In this document: positions 25,632 through 34,704 of the stretch, piece by piece
Numbering within the stretch: the stretch's first letter is position 1
Layout of the letters: each line of letters opens with the position of its first letter
Source: an uncultured Bacteroidales bacterium
Lineage (GTDB): Bacteria > Bacteroidota > Bacteroidia > Bacteroidales > UBA932
Assembly (NCBI GenBank): GCA_944326245.1
Contig: CALVDF010000017.1
Span: 1-57,520 of the forward strand
Reading direction: 5' to 3'
DNA length: 57,520 bases
Translations under genes and position numbers: made by a program
The notes under the pieces: generated by a model
Told to the model about the DNA's origin: nothing
Databases searched by the model: none
The model's input: the letters and a program-made list of their open reading frames with translations, nothing else

Positions 25632-26602
25632 TATTGTATGCCCTCCCTCATTATATCGTGTATATGTATAAGTCCTGCGTATTCGCCTCCGTCCAAAGCT
25701 ACCACAGAGGTAATCTTGTTGTCCTCCATCATTCTCAGTGCATCCACTGCAAGAGCCCCCATGTCTATGGTCTTAGGAGAGGAGGACATGATGTCTCTGG
25801 CACGCAAGGTATTGATATCCTTTCCTTTCTCCACCATACGGCGTACGTCCCCGTCGGTAATGATGCCTTTGAGATCCCCGGCCGGCCCAAGTACCACGGT
25901 CGCACCCAGGCGATGGGAGGATATGGTGATAATAACGTTTTTGATGGCTTCGTCTTCAGTTACCCAAGGCTTGTTGGTACGGTCCAGCACATCTTCCACG
26001 CGCATGTACAGCCGCTTGCCCAGTGTCCCTCCAGGATGTATACGCCCGAAATCTTCAGGTGCGAATTCCCTCAGGCGCGACAATGCCATGGCTATGGCAT
26101 CACACACGACCATATGGAGTGTCGTACTGGTCGTAGGGGCCAGGTTGGCTGGTCCTGCTTCATGCTCGACCGGTACCGGTATCACATAGTCCGAACGGGT
26201 AGCCAGAAAAGAGTTGCGGCCTGACACTATTGAGACTACGGTATTCCCCATCTTTTTGACAAAGGGGAACAGACGCCTGATCTCTTCCGTGTTTCCGCTC
26301 TTTGATATGAAAAGCACCACATCGTCCGGAGCAATCATCCCCATGTCCCCGTGCACCGCATCGGCCGAATGCAGAAATACAGCCCCTGTCCCTGTAGAGA
26401 TGAGAGTAGCCACCATTTTTCTGGCAATTATGGCACTCTTTCCCACCCCGGAGACAACTATCCTGCCCTTGGCCTCCGCCAGTACAGACACGGCTTCAGC
26501 GAATCTGTCGTCCACTATTCCAGGCAGTGCACTGACAGCTTTCGCCTCCGCTACAATAGTCTCAGAAGCATATTTTTTTAACTTTTCTATTATATTTTTC
26601 AT
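25631..26602 (-). CDS. kdsD: D-arabinose-5-phosphate isomerase (KpsF/GutQ type)
   Basis: 323 residues from ATG 26602. The N-terminal SIS sugar-isomerase domain (about 30-170) has GRIVVSGVGKSAIIARKMVA, STGTGAVFLHSADAVHGDMG and ISKSGNTEEI. Two CBS domains follow at about 200-323 (LKGIITDGDVRRMVEKG; VVALDGGEYAGLIHIHD). This is the KdsD layout: it converts ribulose-5-phosphate to arabinose-5-phosphate for Kdo in lipopolysaccharide. An upstream TTG extension of four residues was rejected in favour of the ATG. It diverges from recQ, with a TACCTTTG box in between. Confidence 0.92.
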   Translation of the reverse strand: MKNIIEKLKKYASETIVAEAKAVSALPGIVDDRFAEAVSVLAEAKGRIVVSGVGKSAIIARKMVATLISTGTGAVFLHSADAVHGDMGMIAPDDVVLFISKSGNTEEIRRLFPFVKKMGNTVVSIVSGRNSFLATRSDYVIPVPVEHEAGPANLAPTTSTTLHMVVCDAIAMALSRLREFAPEDFGRIHPGGTLGKRLYMRVEDVLDRTNKPWVTEDEAIKNVIITISSHRLGATVVLGPAGDLKGIITDGDVRRMVEKGKDINTLRARDIMSSSPKTIDMGALAVDALRMMEDNKITSVVALDGGEYAGLIHIHDIMREGIQ

Positions 26603-26645
26603 TTTAATTTGCAAGAAACTAAACTTTTCGATAATTTTAGACGCG

Positions 26646-26653
26646 CAAAGGTA
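26646..26653 (-). promoter_or_regulatory. Putative -7 box (TACCTTTG) for kdsD
   Basis: TACCTTTG on the minus strand, 44 bp upstream of the kdsD ATG, fits TAnnTTTG. It lies in the short recQ/kdsD divergent gap and almost touches the recQ ATG. A weaker TAATTTTA on the plus strand in the same gap could serve recQ. Confidence 0.4.
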
Positions 26654-26659
26654 AGAAAT

Positions 26660-28867
26660 ATGAAGATTAGTTCTGAAGAATTACATTCAAATTTGAAGAA
26701 GTTTTTCGGTTTCGACACGTTCAAGGGAGACCAGGAAAAAATCATGATGCATCTGATTGAAGGAGGGAATGCTTTCGTACTCATGCCCACTGGCGGAGGC
26801 AAATCCCTTTGCTACCAGCTACCGGCGCTGGTAATGCCTGGAACAGCCATCGTGGTATCCCCACTCATCGCCCTGATGAAAAACCAGGTAGATGCCATCA
26901 GGGGATTCATAGCAGGCTCGGAAGGCGTTGCCCATTTCCTCAACTCTTCCCTGAACAAAAGCCAGGTCCAGGAAGTCAAGGACGACCTGCTCAGCGGAGT
27001 TACGAAACTGCTGTACGTGGCTCCCGAATCCCTCAACAAAGAAGACACCAAGGCGCTCCTGCGCCAGATCAGGATATCCTTCTACGCCATAGACGAGGCC
27101 CACTGCATATCGGAATGGGGACATGACTTCAGGCCGGAATACCGGAACATCCGCACCATCGTCGACGAACTGGGCACTGCTCCCATCATAGCCCTCACGG
27201 CGACTGCCACCCCGAAAGTACAGGCAGACATCCAGAAGAACCTCAACATGATGGACGCAAAGGTATTCAAAAGCTCCTTCAACCGGCCCAACCTCTACTA
27301 CGAAGTCAGGGACAAGGTCAACGTTCGCAAGGAACTGATCCGTTTCATCAAGGACAATCCAGGAAAGTCCGGCATCATATACTGCCTTAGCCGCAAAAAG
27401 ACGGAAGAGATTGCTGAATTCCTCAATGTGAACGGAATCAAGGCTCTTCCCTACCACGCAGGCATGGATGCATCCACAAGGGCCAAAAACCAGGACAAGT
27501 TCCTGATGGAGGAGGTGGATGTCATCGTCGCCACCATAGCATTCGGCATGGGCATCGACAAACCGGACGTGCGCTTCGTCATTCATTACGACATACCAAA
27601 AAGCCTGGAAGGATACTACCAGGAGACCGGCAGGGCCGGCAGGGACGGACAGGAAGGCAAATGCATAACTTTCTACAGCTACAAGGATATTCTGAAACTG
27701 GAAAAATTCATGCAGGGCAAGCCCCTTTCGGAGCAGGAAATCGGCAAACAGCTGCTCCTGGAGACTGTCGCCTACGCAGAGTCCAACCGGTGCCGCCGCA
27801 AGATCCTGCTGAACTATTTCGGGGAAGACTACACGCAGGAGAACTGCGGATGCTGTGACAACTGCCTCCATCCCAAGAAGACATTCGACGGACAGGAAGA
27901 TATGGCACTGGTACTTGAACTGGTAGCGTCCATGAAGGAAAATTTCAAGACAGACCACCTGGCCAACATCCTGGCAGGAGAGGTAAACTCCATCATCAAG
28001 TCCTACAACCACCACAAGAGCGAGTTCTTCGGCATGGGCAAGGACAAGGGCACCAGATTCTGGATTGCCGTCATCCGTCAAGGTGTCATCCTGCATTTCC
28101 TGCACAAGGACATAGAACAATACGGTCTTATATCCATAACCGAAGAAGGGCGGAAATTCATGGAGCACCCGCATCAGCTCATGCTCACCGAAGACCGCGA
28201 ATTTGCCGACGGCGATGAAGAGGATGACGAGGATGCCGTTGCTGCAGCTGCAGTCCGCCACGGCGGCGGAGTCGGGGACCCCACTCTATACGCCATGCTC
28301 AAGGATCTGCGCAAGGACATGTCCCGCAAGCTCAAACTGCCGGCATTCGTAATATTCACGGATCCGTCCCTGGAGGACATGTCCATCCACTACCCCATCA
28401 CTCTGGACGAACTCAAGAACTGCCAGGGCGTCGGCGAAGGCAAAGCCCGCAAATACGGCCGGGAATTCGTGAAGCTGATAGCCAAATACGTAGAAGAAAA
28501 CGAGATACAACGTCCGGAAGACATAGTCGTCAAGTCTCTGGTCAACAAATCGGCCAACAAGGTATACATCATACAGAACATTGACCGAAAAGTACCTCTT
28601 GAAGACATAGCTGAGGCCAAGAACATGGAATTCCAGGAAGTTCTGGACGAGATAGAAGCCATCGTCGCCTCAGGGACACGGATAGACATAGACTACTACA
28701 TCGAACAGAACATCGATGACGACAAGGTCGAGGATATCTACGACTATTTCAAGGAAGAGGCGGAGACAGACTCCATCGAAGAGGCCAAAAAGGCTCTGGG
28801 ACCTGACTATCAGGAAGAAGAAATACGTCTCGTACGCATAAAATTCCTCTCGGAAGTAGCCAATTAA
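26660..28867 (+). CDS. recQ: ATP-dependent DNA helicase RecQ
   Basis: 735 residues from ATG 26660. Superfamily 2 helicase motifs: MPTGGGKSLCYQLPA (Walker A), YAIDEAHCISEWGHDFRPEY (motif II), ALTATATPKV, YCLSRKKTEEIAEFL, and motif VI QETGRAGRDGQ. The RQC zinc cysteines appear in NRCRRKILLNYFGEDY and CGCCDNC. An HRDC domain lies after about 540 (LKDLRKDMSRKLKLPAFVIFTD), with a further acidic C-terminal part after it. It unwinds DNA 3' to 5' in recombination and repair. A TTG start 51 bp upstream was rejected. It ends before a strong bidirectional terminator. Confidence 0.95.
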   Translation: MKISSEELHSNLKKFFGFDTFKGDQEKIMMHLIEGGNAFVLMPTGGGKSLCYQLPALVMPGTAIVVSPLIALMKNQVDAIRGFIAGSEGVAHFLNSSLNKSQVQEVKDDLLSGVTKLLYVAPESLNKEDTKALLRQIRISFYAIDEAHCISEWGHDFRPEYRNIRTIVDELGTAPIIALTATATPKVQADIQKNLNMMDAKVFKSSFNRPNLYYEVRDKVNVRKELIRFIKDNPGKSGIIYCLSRKKTEEIAEFLNVNGIKALPYHAGMDASTRAKNQDKFLMEEVDVIVATIAFGMGIDKPDVRFVIHYDIPKSLEGYYQETGRAGRDGQEGKCITFYSYKDILKLEKFMQGKPLSEQEIGKQLLLETVAYAESNRCRRKILLNYFGEDYTQENCGCCDNCLHPKKTFDGQEDMALVLELVASMKENFKTDHLANILAGEVNSIIKSYNHHKSEFFGMGKDKGTRFWIAVIRQGVILHFLHKDIEQYGLISITEEGRKFMEHPHQLMLTEDREFADGDEEDDEDAVAAAAVRHGGGVGDPTLYAMLKDLRKDMSRKLKLPAFVIFTDPSLEDMSIHYPITLDELKNCQGVGEGKARKYGREFVKLIAKYVEENEIQRPEDIVVKSLVNKSANKVYIIQNIDRKVPLEDIAEAKNMEFQEVLDEIEAIVASGTRIDIDYYIEQNIDDDKVEDIYDYFKEEAETDSIEEAKKALGPDYQEEEIRLVRIKFLSEVAN

Positions 28868-28882
28868 TCTGCCCTGGACTGC

Positions 28883-28933
28883 AAATGAAAGACCGGCGGC
28901 AAGTCGCTTGACTTTGCTGCCGGTCTTTCATTT
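28883..28933. terminator. Bidirectional terminator between recQ and the nucleotidyltransferase
   Basis: A 15-bp perfect inverted repeat AAATGAAAGACCGGC / GCCGGTCTTTCATTT encloses a further imperfect stem (GCAAGTC / GACTTTGC). A-rich and T-rich arms flank it on both sides, so it can stop transcription of the convergent genes from either direction. Confidence 0.8.
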
Positions 28934-28950
28934 ACCTTGCATTGATGCAA

Positions 28951-29865
28951 TTATTTCCAGAGGTGCTCAGGATATACCCCGGCATCTATCAGTTTCTTTA
29001 TGCGCTCCACCACATAAGGTTTGTCCTGCTTGTAGGTAACACCGAACCATTGGGCATCGCTGTTGAGGACCTTCAGAGACACTTTTCCGTCATTGATCAG
29101 CTGGTTTACGCAGAGAGGAATGAAGAATTCAGACTTGGGATTGGCCATATTTGCAGGATCAGACAGGAACTTCCTGAACAAAGTCTCAGACTCCGCGAAG
29201 AAATCGGTAGTGAACCCGAAAAGGTTCATCGACACCACAGTATTTTCACCCAGAGGATGGAGACCGTCGGCGTCCTTGTACATGATCTGCCCGTCAGGCA
29301 TGCGTTCAATGGCCGTACGCTCGACAATAGATACCAGATTGCCGTCAGCATCCACATGGCACTCGCCACGGGATACAGTTCCGAAATCCGACAATGTATT
29401 GTGCAGGTTATAGCCTACCATTGAATACTTGCCCTTCTGCCCGTCGACAGAGCGCAGGTAGTCTGCAAGGACCGCATAACCCTCACGGCCGTAGAAATCA
29501 TCGGAGTTGATCACTGCAAAAGGAGTGTCGACCACGGGAGCCGCCATCATGACCGCATGGCATGTACCCCACGGTTTTTCACGCCCTTCAGGCACCTTGA
29601 ACCCTTCCGGAAGATACTCCAGCTCCTGGAATACAAACTCAATCTCCACTTTGCCTCCGAAATGCTCAGGAGTAAAGATCTCACGGAAAGCCTTCTCGAA
29701 TGAATGCCTGATAATAAAAACCACCTTGCCGAATCCGGCACGGACGGCATCATAGATTGAATAGTCTATAATGGCCTCACCGTTGGGGCCTACCCCGTCC
29801 ATCTGTTTCAAGGAACCATAGCGGGAACCCATGCCCGCTGCCAGTACTACTAATGTCGGTTTCAT
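28951..29865 (-). CDS. Sugar-1-phosphate nucleotidyltransferase (UTP--glucose-1-phosphate type)
   Basis: 304 residues. It starts with the nucleotidyltransferase signature LVVLAAGMGSRYGSLKQMDG. AVINSDDFYGREGY (metal-binding Asp after the NTP site) and GTCHAVMMAAPVVDTPF follow. The fold is that of GalU/RmlA-like pyrophosphorylases, with a 300-residue length seen in Bacteroidetes. It would make UDP-glucose or a related nucleotide sugar. If UDP-glucose, it could feed the synthase half of the glycogen fusion far upstream in the window; that connection is inference. It stands alone between two hairpins. Confidence 0.8.
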   Translation of the reverse strand: MKPTLVVLAAGMGSRYGSLKQMDGVGPNGEAIIDYSIYDAVRAGFGKVVFIIRHSFEKAFREIFTPEHFGGKVEIEFVFQELEYLPEGFKVPEGREKPWGTCHAVMMAAPVVDTPFAVINSDDFYGREGYAVLADYLRSVDGQKGKYSMVGYNLHNTLSDFGTVSRGECHVDADGNLVSIVERTAIERMPDGQIMYKDADGLHPLGENTVVSMNLFGFTTDFFAESETLFRKFLSDPANMANPKSEFFIPLCVNQLINDGKVSLKVLNSDAQWFGVTYKQDKPYVVERIKKLIDAGVYPEHLWK

Positions 29866-29899
29866 ATCTTATTGTTGATGCTTATAATTGAAAATCAGA

Positions 29900-29935
29900 A
29901 GAGGCCGCACAAAACCAATGTTCGTCACGGCCTCT
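29900..29935. terminator. Inverted repeat, possible bidirectional terminator
   Basis: AGAGGCCG pairs with CGGCCTCT, an 8-bp stem with a 20-base loop, followed on the plus strand by ATTTTATT. It lies in the gap between the DUF1015 stop and the nucleotidyltransferase start. On the minus strand it may end the DUF1015 transcript. Confidence 0.45.
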
Positions 29936-29946
29936 ATTTTATTAAG

Positions 29947-29977
29947 GTATGTCATGGAATTTGCATCCATGACATAC
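29947..29977 (-). repeat. Strong hairpin just after the DUF1015 stop
   Basis: GTATGTCATGGA pairs perfectly with TCCATGACATAC over 12 bp with a 7-base loop. It lies 5 bp past the DUF1015 stop codon. It lacks a T-run on the minus strand, so it may protect the mRNA 3' end or act with the next hairpin as a terminator. Confidence 0.55.
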
Positions 29978-29981
29978 TGAA

Positions 29982-31223
29982 CTATCTTTCCAGTTTATGG
30001 ATTGCGAGACCGCTGCGAAGCTTGGGCTCGAACCAGGTAGTCTTGGGGGGCATGATGTTGCCGGTGTCGGCTATCCTTATGAGCTGCTTCATCGACACGG
30101 GGTAGAGGGCAAATGCAGCTGCCATCTCACCTGAATCGACTCTCTTCTTGAGCTCTCCGAGTCCCCTGATACCGCCCACGAAGTCGATACGCTTCGATGT
30201 ACGGAGATCCTTGATGTCCAAGAGCTTGTCGAAGATAAGGTTGGAGCAGATCGTCACGTCCAGACCTCCGATAGGATCATTGTCATCGTATGTGCCCTTC
30301 TTGGCTGTAAGTGAGTACCACTTGCCGTCGAGATACATCGAGAAGTTGTGCAGGTTCTTCGGCTTGTAGATCTCTGTTCCCATGTCCTTGATCTCGAAAT
30401 CCTCACTGAGCTTCTCAAGGAACTGTGCCGGAGTCATGCCGTTGAGATCCTTTACGACACGGTTGTAGTCGATGATCTTGAGATGGCTTTCAGGGAATAC
30501 CACTGCCATGAAGTAGTTGTATTCCTCTGTACCGTTGTGGTTGGGATTCTGACGGCGCTTCTCCTCGCCGACCAGTGCTGCGGCAGCGGTCCTGTGATGG
30601 CCGTCAGCCACGTAGAAAGCGGGGATGGTAGCGAAGATGTCGGTAATCTTCTTTATATCCTCATCCTTGTCGATCACCCAGAAGTGATGTCCGAAACCGT
30701 CTTCTGCAGTGAAATCATACTCAGGGGCCTTCGCGGTATACTTGGCTACGATTGCATTGATTTCGGTGTTGTCAGGATAGGCAAAGAACACAGGCTCTAT
30801 ATTGGCATTCTGGATGCGGACGTGGATCATGCGGTCCTCTTCCTTGTCCTTGCGGGTAAGCTCATGCTTCTTGATCTTGCCTGTGAGGTAATCATCCACA
30901 TTTGCGCAGAGTACGATTCCGTACTGGGTACGGCCGTTCATGGTCTGTGCATAGATATAGTAGTACTCCTTCTTGTCCTGCACCAGCCAGCCCTTTTCCT
31001 GCCATTTCCTGAAATTCTCAACGGCCTTGTCGTATGCCTGCTGCGAATGCTCGTCAATGATGGGATCGAAATCGATCTCGGGTTTGGTGATGTGGAGGAG
31101 CGACTTTTCACCGGCCTCGGCTTTTGCCTCCTGGGAATTGAGCACGTCATAAGGACGGGCTGCAACTTCCTTCACTATGGCCTTGGGAGGACGGATTGCT
31201 GCGAAAGGTTTTACTTTTACCAT
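29982..31223 (-). CDS. DUF1015 family protein
   Basis: 413 residues, cytoplasmic, no signal peptide. Matches DUF1015 by VKPFAAIRP near the start, RPYDVLNSQEA, LLHITKPEID, AYxxA-type repeats and the region FYVADGHHRTAAAALVGEE, which contains the conserved DGHHR-type motif. The biochemical role of the family is not established. In Bacteroidetes it is commonly found with serA and serC as here, 19 bp downstream of serA, which suggests a link to serine or phosphoserine metabolism. Confidence 0.9.
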   Translation of the reverse strand: MVKVKPFAAIRPPKAIVKEVAARPYDVLNSQEAKAEAGEKSLLHITKPEIDFDPIIDEHSQQAYDKAVENFRKWQEKGWLVQDKKEYYYIYAQTMNGRTQYGIVLCANVDDYLTGKIKKHELTRKDKEEDRMIHVRIQNANIEPVFFAYPDNTEINAIVAKYTAKAPEYDFTAEDGFGHHFWVIDKDEDIKKITDIFATIPAFYVADGHHRTAAAALVGEEKRRQNPNHNGTEEYNYFMAVVFPESHLKIIDYNRVVKDLNGMTPAQFLEKLSEDFEIKDMGTEIYKPKNLHNFSMYLDGKWYSLTAKKGTYDDNDPIGGLDVTICSNLIFDKLLDIKDLRTSKRIDFVGGIRGLGELKKRVDSGEMAAAFALYPVSMKQLIRIADTGNIMPPKTTWFEPKLRSGLAIHKLER

Positions 31224-31241
31224 AATCTTCTCTCCTATATC

Positions 31242-32162
31242 CTATTTGTTTACCTGGAATTTACGGTTGCCTGTAGCAAAGAAGTCGCAGATCTGGTTGG
31301 CTGCCGCCACACCTGCATTGACGTTTGCCTCCGCGGTCTCGGCTCCCATCTTCTTGGGCGTAGCGAATACTCTCTTGCCGAATTTTTCGTTGAGCTCGGC
31401 CTGATTGCCTGCTGCAATATCGGTAATATACTTCAGGTCTGACCTTTCCTCCAGCACCTTTACGAGCTCAGGCTCGTTGATGACTTCCTTGCGGGCTGTA
31501 TTGACGAGGCAGCCGCCTTTCGGCATCTTCGACAGAAGCGCGTAGCCGATGGAGTTCTTTGTCTCGTTGGTCGCAGGGATGTGGAGGGAAACGAAGTCAC
31601 TCTTGGCATAGAGATCCTCGAGGGATGCTGCCACTTCCACACCGTCAGCCTTGATCTTATCGTCAGGCACGAAGGGGTCGAAAGCCATGATCTTCATTCC
31701 GAAACTCTTGGCATGTGCAGCCACCAGGCGGCCTACGTTGCCGTATGCCTGGATACCGAGGGTCTTGCCCTTAAGTTCTGTGCCGGTACCGGGGGTAAAC
31801 TGGTTGCGTGAGATGTAGATCATCATTCCGATGGCGAGCTCTGCCACTGCGTTGGAGTTCTGGCCGGGGGTATTCATTGCCACGATGCCTCTCTCGGTGC
31901 ATGCTGCCAGGTCGAGGTTGTCGTATCCGGCGCCTGCGCGTACTACTATTTTCAGCTTGGGAGCGGCTGCAATGACCTCTTTTGTCACTTTGTCTGAGCG
32001 TACGATGAGCGCATCGACATCTGCAACGGCTGCATAAAGCTGCTGTACATCAGTATATTTTTCGAGGGTAGCCAGTTCGTGGCCGCCTTTTTCCACGATT
32101 TCGCGGATCTGGTCCACAGCCACCTTTGAGAAAGGCTTCTCGGTTGCTACTAATACTTTCAT
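31242..32162 (-). CDS. serA: D-3-phosphoglycerate dehydrogenase
   Basis: 306 residues, the short form without ACT domain. A 2-hydroxyacid dehydrogenase fold with catalytic domain split around the NAD-binding part: VRAGAGYDNLDLAA, GKTLGIQAYGNVGRLVA (dinucleotide loop) and KGGCLVNTARKEVIN; the catalytic Arg-Glu-His set is expected in the same order. It oxidises 3-phosphoglycerate to 3-phosphohydroxypyruvate, first step of serine synthesis. serC precedes it by 22 bp, and DUF1015 follows by 18 bp. Confidence 0.93.
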   Translation of the reverse strand: MKVLVATEKPFSKVAVDQIREIVEKGGHELATLEKYTDVQQLYAAVADVDALIVRSDKVTKEVIAAAPKLKIVVRAGAGYDNLDLAACTERGIVAMNTPGQNSNAVAELAIGMMIYISRNQFTPGTGTELKGKTLGIQAYGNVGRLVAAHAKSFGMKIMAFDPFVPDDKIKADGVEVAASLEDLYAKSDFVSLHIPATNETKNSIGYALLSKMPKGGCLVNTARKEVINEPELVKVLEERSDLKYITDIAAGNQAELNEKFGKRVFATPKKMGAETAEANVNAGVAAANQICDFFATGNRKFQVNK

Positions 32163-32184
32163 TTTATATGTGCTTTAGTGATTG

Positions 32185-33258
32185 TTATTTGTGCATCTTC
32201 TCGAATTCCTGCATGCAGGCGATCAGAGCCTCTACAGCCTCGATAGGACATGCATTGTAGATGGAGGCACGGAAGCCGCCTACTGAACGGTGACCCTTGA
32301 TGCCGACCATGCCTTTCTCCTTGGCGAAGGCAAGGAACTCATCCTGCAGGTCCTCGTGGCCGGGAGCCATTACGAAGCAAACGTTCATCAGTGAACGGTC
32401 CTCTTTGGCTGCAGTACCTACGAACATGCTGTTGCGGTCGATCTCGTCATAGAGCATGCCTGCTTTCTTCTTGTTGAGCTTGTACATGGCCTCGACACCA
32501 CCCTGGGCCTTTACCCACTTCAAGGTCTCGGTCATGACATAGATTGCGAATACAGGAGGGGTATTGAACATGGAAGCACCCTCGATATGGGTCCTGTAGT
32601 CGAGCATGGTGGGCAGATAACGGGAAACCTTGCCGAGGATCTCATCCTTCACGATAACGAAAACCACACCTGCAGGGCCAACATTCTTCTGGGCACCGCC
32701 ATAGATCAGGGCATACTTGGACACATCCACGGGACGGCTCATGATGTCGGATGACATGTCGGCAACGAGGGGCACAGGGCAGTCCATATCCTCATGGATC
32801 TCAGTACCCTTGATGGTATTGTTGGTAGTGATGTGGAAATAGTCGAGGTCGGTAGGGATCTCGTATCCTTTAGGAATATAGGTGTAGTTCTTGTCGGCAG
32901 AAGAAGCTACTGCATATGCATTGCCTATGCCTTTGGCCTCTTTGAGAGCCTTCTTTGCCCAGACACCTGTCTCCAGATAACCTGCCTTGTTCTCGAGGAG
33001 GTTCATTGCAACATAGAGGAACTGGAGTGAAGCACCGCCGCCGAGGAAGAGTACGCTGTATCCTTCGGGAATATGAAGGAGCTCTTTCCAGAGGGCACGG
33101 CACTCGTCCATGACTGCCTCCCACTCTTTGCTTCTGTGAGACACTTCTATTACAGACATTCCGGTGCCCTTGAAATCCTTGAGGGCCTCGATTGTCGCTT
33201 CAATGGCCGGTTTGGGCAGAACGCAGGGACCGGCGTTGAAATTGTAGGCTTTTTTCAT
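32185..33258 (-). CDS. serC: Phosphoserine aminotransferase
   Basis: 357 residues. [18 protein letters not shown] at the start and the pyridoxal-phosphate lysine in [13 protein letters not shown] are signatures of Ser[11 protein letters not shown] in the N-terminal part and [11 protein letters not shown] near the end also match. It makes 3-phosphoserine from 3-phosphohydroxypyruvate and glutamate. It is the first gene of serC-serA-DUF1015 and has a TAACTTTG promoter box upstream. Confidence 0.96.
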   Translation of the reverse strand: MKKAYNFNAGPCVLPKPAIEATIEALKDFKGTGMSVIEVSHRSKEWEAVMDECRALWKELLHIPEGYSVLFLGGGASLQFLYVAMNLLENKAGYLETGVWAKKALKEAKGIGNAYAVASSADKNYTYIPKGYEIPTDLDYFHITTNNTIKGTEIHEDMDCPVPLVADMSSDIMSRPVDVSKYALIYGGAQKNVGPAGVVFVIVKDEILGKVSRYLPTMLDYRTHIEGASMFNTPPVFAIYVMTETLKWVKAQGGVEAMYKLNKKKAGMLYDEIDRNSMFVGTAAKEDRSLMNVCFVMAPGHEDLQDEFLAFAKEKGMVGIKGHRSVGGFRASIYNACPIEAVEALIACMQEFEKMHK

Positions 33259-33308
33259 ATTGTATAAAATTTTTAAAGGTTTGTATTAATTTGAAATTAA
33301 ATTAGAGC

Positions 33309-33316
33309 CAAAGTTA
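33309..33316 (-). promoter_or_regulatory. Putative -7 box (TAACTTTG) for serC
   Basis: TAACTTTG on the minus strand, 50 bp upstream of the serC ATG in an AT-rich gap after pyrI. Matches the Bacteroidetes TAnnTTTG element; the -33 element is not clear. Confidence 0.55.
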
Positions 33317-33327
33317 CGAAATATTTC

Positions 33328-33777
33328 TCAAATGTCTGTTATTTTCTCACAATACGAACACAAAAGTCGTATTTCCGTCCCATGCACTATGGTCTTGAAC
33401 TTTGTCGGGATGTCTTCGTGGTTCGTAACACACATGGGATTGATGCATTTGACGATGCCGGAAATGGTCTCCGGAATTGTAAGGAGCTTCTTCTCCACCA
33501 CCTCGAAATCCTTAATTATATTCACGCTGGCGTGAGGGGCCACCAATGCTATCTTGTTGAGTTCGTCATCCTTGAAAAACCTTTCGGATATCTTGATGAT
33601 TCCCTTGTTCCCCATGGACTTGCTGTCAAGATTGACACCGAATGTCACAGGATGCGGCGAGTCGTTGAGGCCCAATATGTCTATCACCTTGAACACCTGG
33701 CCGGAAGGTATGTGGTCGAGTACTGTTCCGTTTTTGATTGCACTGACTTTCAACTGTTTTTCTTTGTTGTTTTCCAT
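33328..33777 (-). CDS. pyrI: Aspartate carbamoyltransferase regulatory chain
   Basis: 149 residues. The N-terminal allosteric part contains KVSAIKNGTVLDHIP and VFKVIDILGL. The C-terminal zinc domain has the four-cysteine pattern CINPMCVTNHED and LLCSYCEKI. It binds the catalytic trimers of PyrB and confers feedback control by nucleotides in the de novo pyrimidine pathway. It starts 12 bp after pyrB, so both chains are made from one mRNA. Confidence 0.96.
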   Translation of the reverse strand: MENNKEKQLKVSAIKNGTVLDHIPSGQVFKVIDILGLNDSPHPVTFGVNLDSKSMGNKGIIKISERFFKDDELNKIALVAPHASVNIIKDFEVVEKKLLTIPETISGIVKCINPMCVTNHEDIPTKFKTIVHGTEIRLLCSYCEKITDI

Positions 33778-33789
33778 TGCCTGATCCTC

Positions 33790-34698
33790 CTATCTTTTTC
33801 CGAGTAAATATGAAATGATGGCCATACGCACGTACATGCCGTTCTCAGCCTGCTTGAAATACCATGCGTAAGGAGTATCGTCCACATCCTGGGCAATCTC
33901 CTGCAGACGGGGAAGCGGATGCAGGATCTTCATGTTCGGCCGCACTCCCGACAGCATTGATGCGTTGAGACTGTACACGTTCTTTACTTTTTCATACTCC
34001 ACAGGATCGGTAAAGCGCTCCTGCTGTATTCTGGTCATATACAATATATCCGTACTGTCCAGATACTTGCGGAGATCCGAGGTCTCCTTGTAAGGAATCC
34101 CCTTGAGTTCCATGAAATCCCTGTACTCCTGCGGAAGCTTCAGCTCGTCCGGGGCAGTGAATTCGAATTCGGGAGAAAAATGGCTCATGGCCTGGAGCAG
34201 CGAATGGACGGTCCTGCCGTACTTCAGGTCACCGACCATATTGATGTTAATATGGTCCAGACGCCCCTGGGTCTGTTTGATGGTATAAAGATCCAGCAAT
34301 GTCTGCGTGGGATGCTGGTTGGCTCCGTCCCCCGCATTGATTACCGGAACTGAAGCCACCTCCGAAGCATACCTGGCACTTCCCTCGAGAGGATGCCTCA
34401 TGACGATCAGGTCCACATAGTTGGACACCATCCTGATGGTATCCTTGAGACTCTCGCCCTTGCGGACACTGGTATTGGCCGCGTCCGAAAAGCCGATAAC
34501 CCTTGCTCCCAGCCTGTTGGCCGCCGTTTCAAAACTGAGCCGCGTCCTGGTGGAAGGCTCGAAGAAAATACAGGCCACTACCTTGTCGCTGAGGAATGTC
34601 TGAGACTTGTTGTGCTCGAATTCCTCGGCCACGTCGAGTATGTGCAGGATCTCCTCCTTCGTGAAATCCTGAATTGAAATTAAACTCTTTTTTGCCAT
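33790..34698 (-). CDS. pyrB: Aspartate carbamoyltransferase catalytic chain
   Basis: 302 residues. The carbamoyl-phosphate site [15 protein letters not shown] and [12 protein letters not shown] are complete, with [14 protein letters not shown] and ILHPLPR in the C-terminal half. It condenses carbamoyl phosphate and aspartate to N-carbamoylaspartate. Its neighbour pyrI supplies the regulatory chain, so the holoenzyme is likely of the E. coli class. Confidence 0.97.
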   Translation of the reverse strand: MAKKSLISIQDFTKEEILHILDVAEEFEHNKSQTFLSDKVVACIFFEPSTRTRLSFETAANRLGARVIGFSDAANTSVRKGESLKDTIRMVSNYVDLIVMRHPLEGSARYASEVASVPVINAGDGANQHPTQTLLDLYTIKQTQGRLDHININMVGDLKYGRTVHSLLQAMSHFSPEFEFTAPDELKLPQEYRDFMELKGIPYKETSDLRKYLDSTDILYMTRIQQERFTDPVEYEKVKNVYSLNASMLSGVRPNMKILHPLPRLQEIAQDVDDTPYAWYFKQAENGMYVRMAIISYLLGKR

Positions 34699-34704
34699 AT
34701 CTTG

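Noticed and set aside
26819..28261. 480-codon open frame on the minus strand
   Set aside because: Antisense to recQ. All helicase motifs are on the plus strand.
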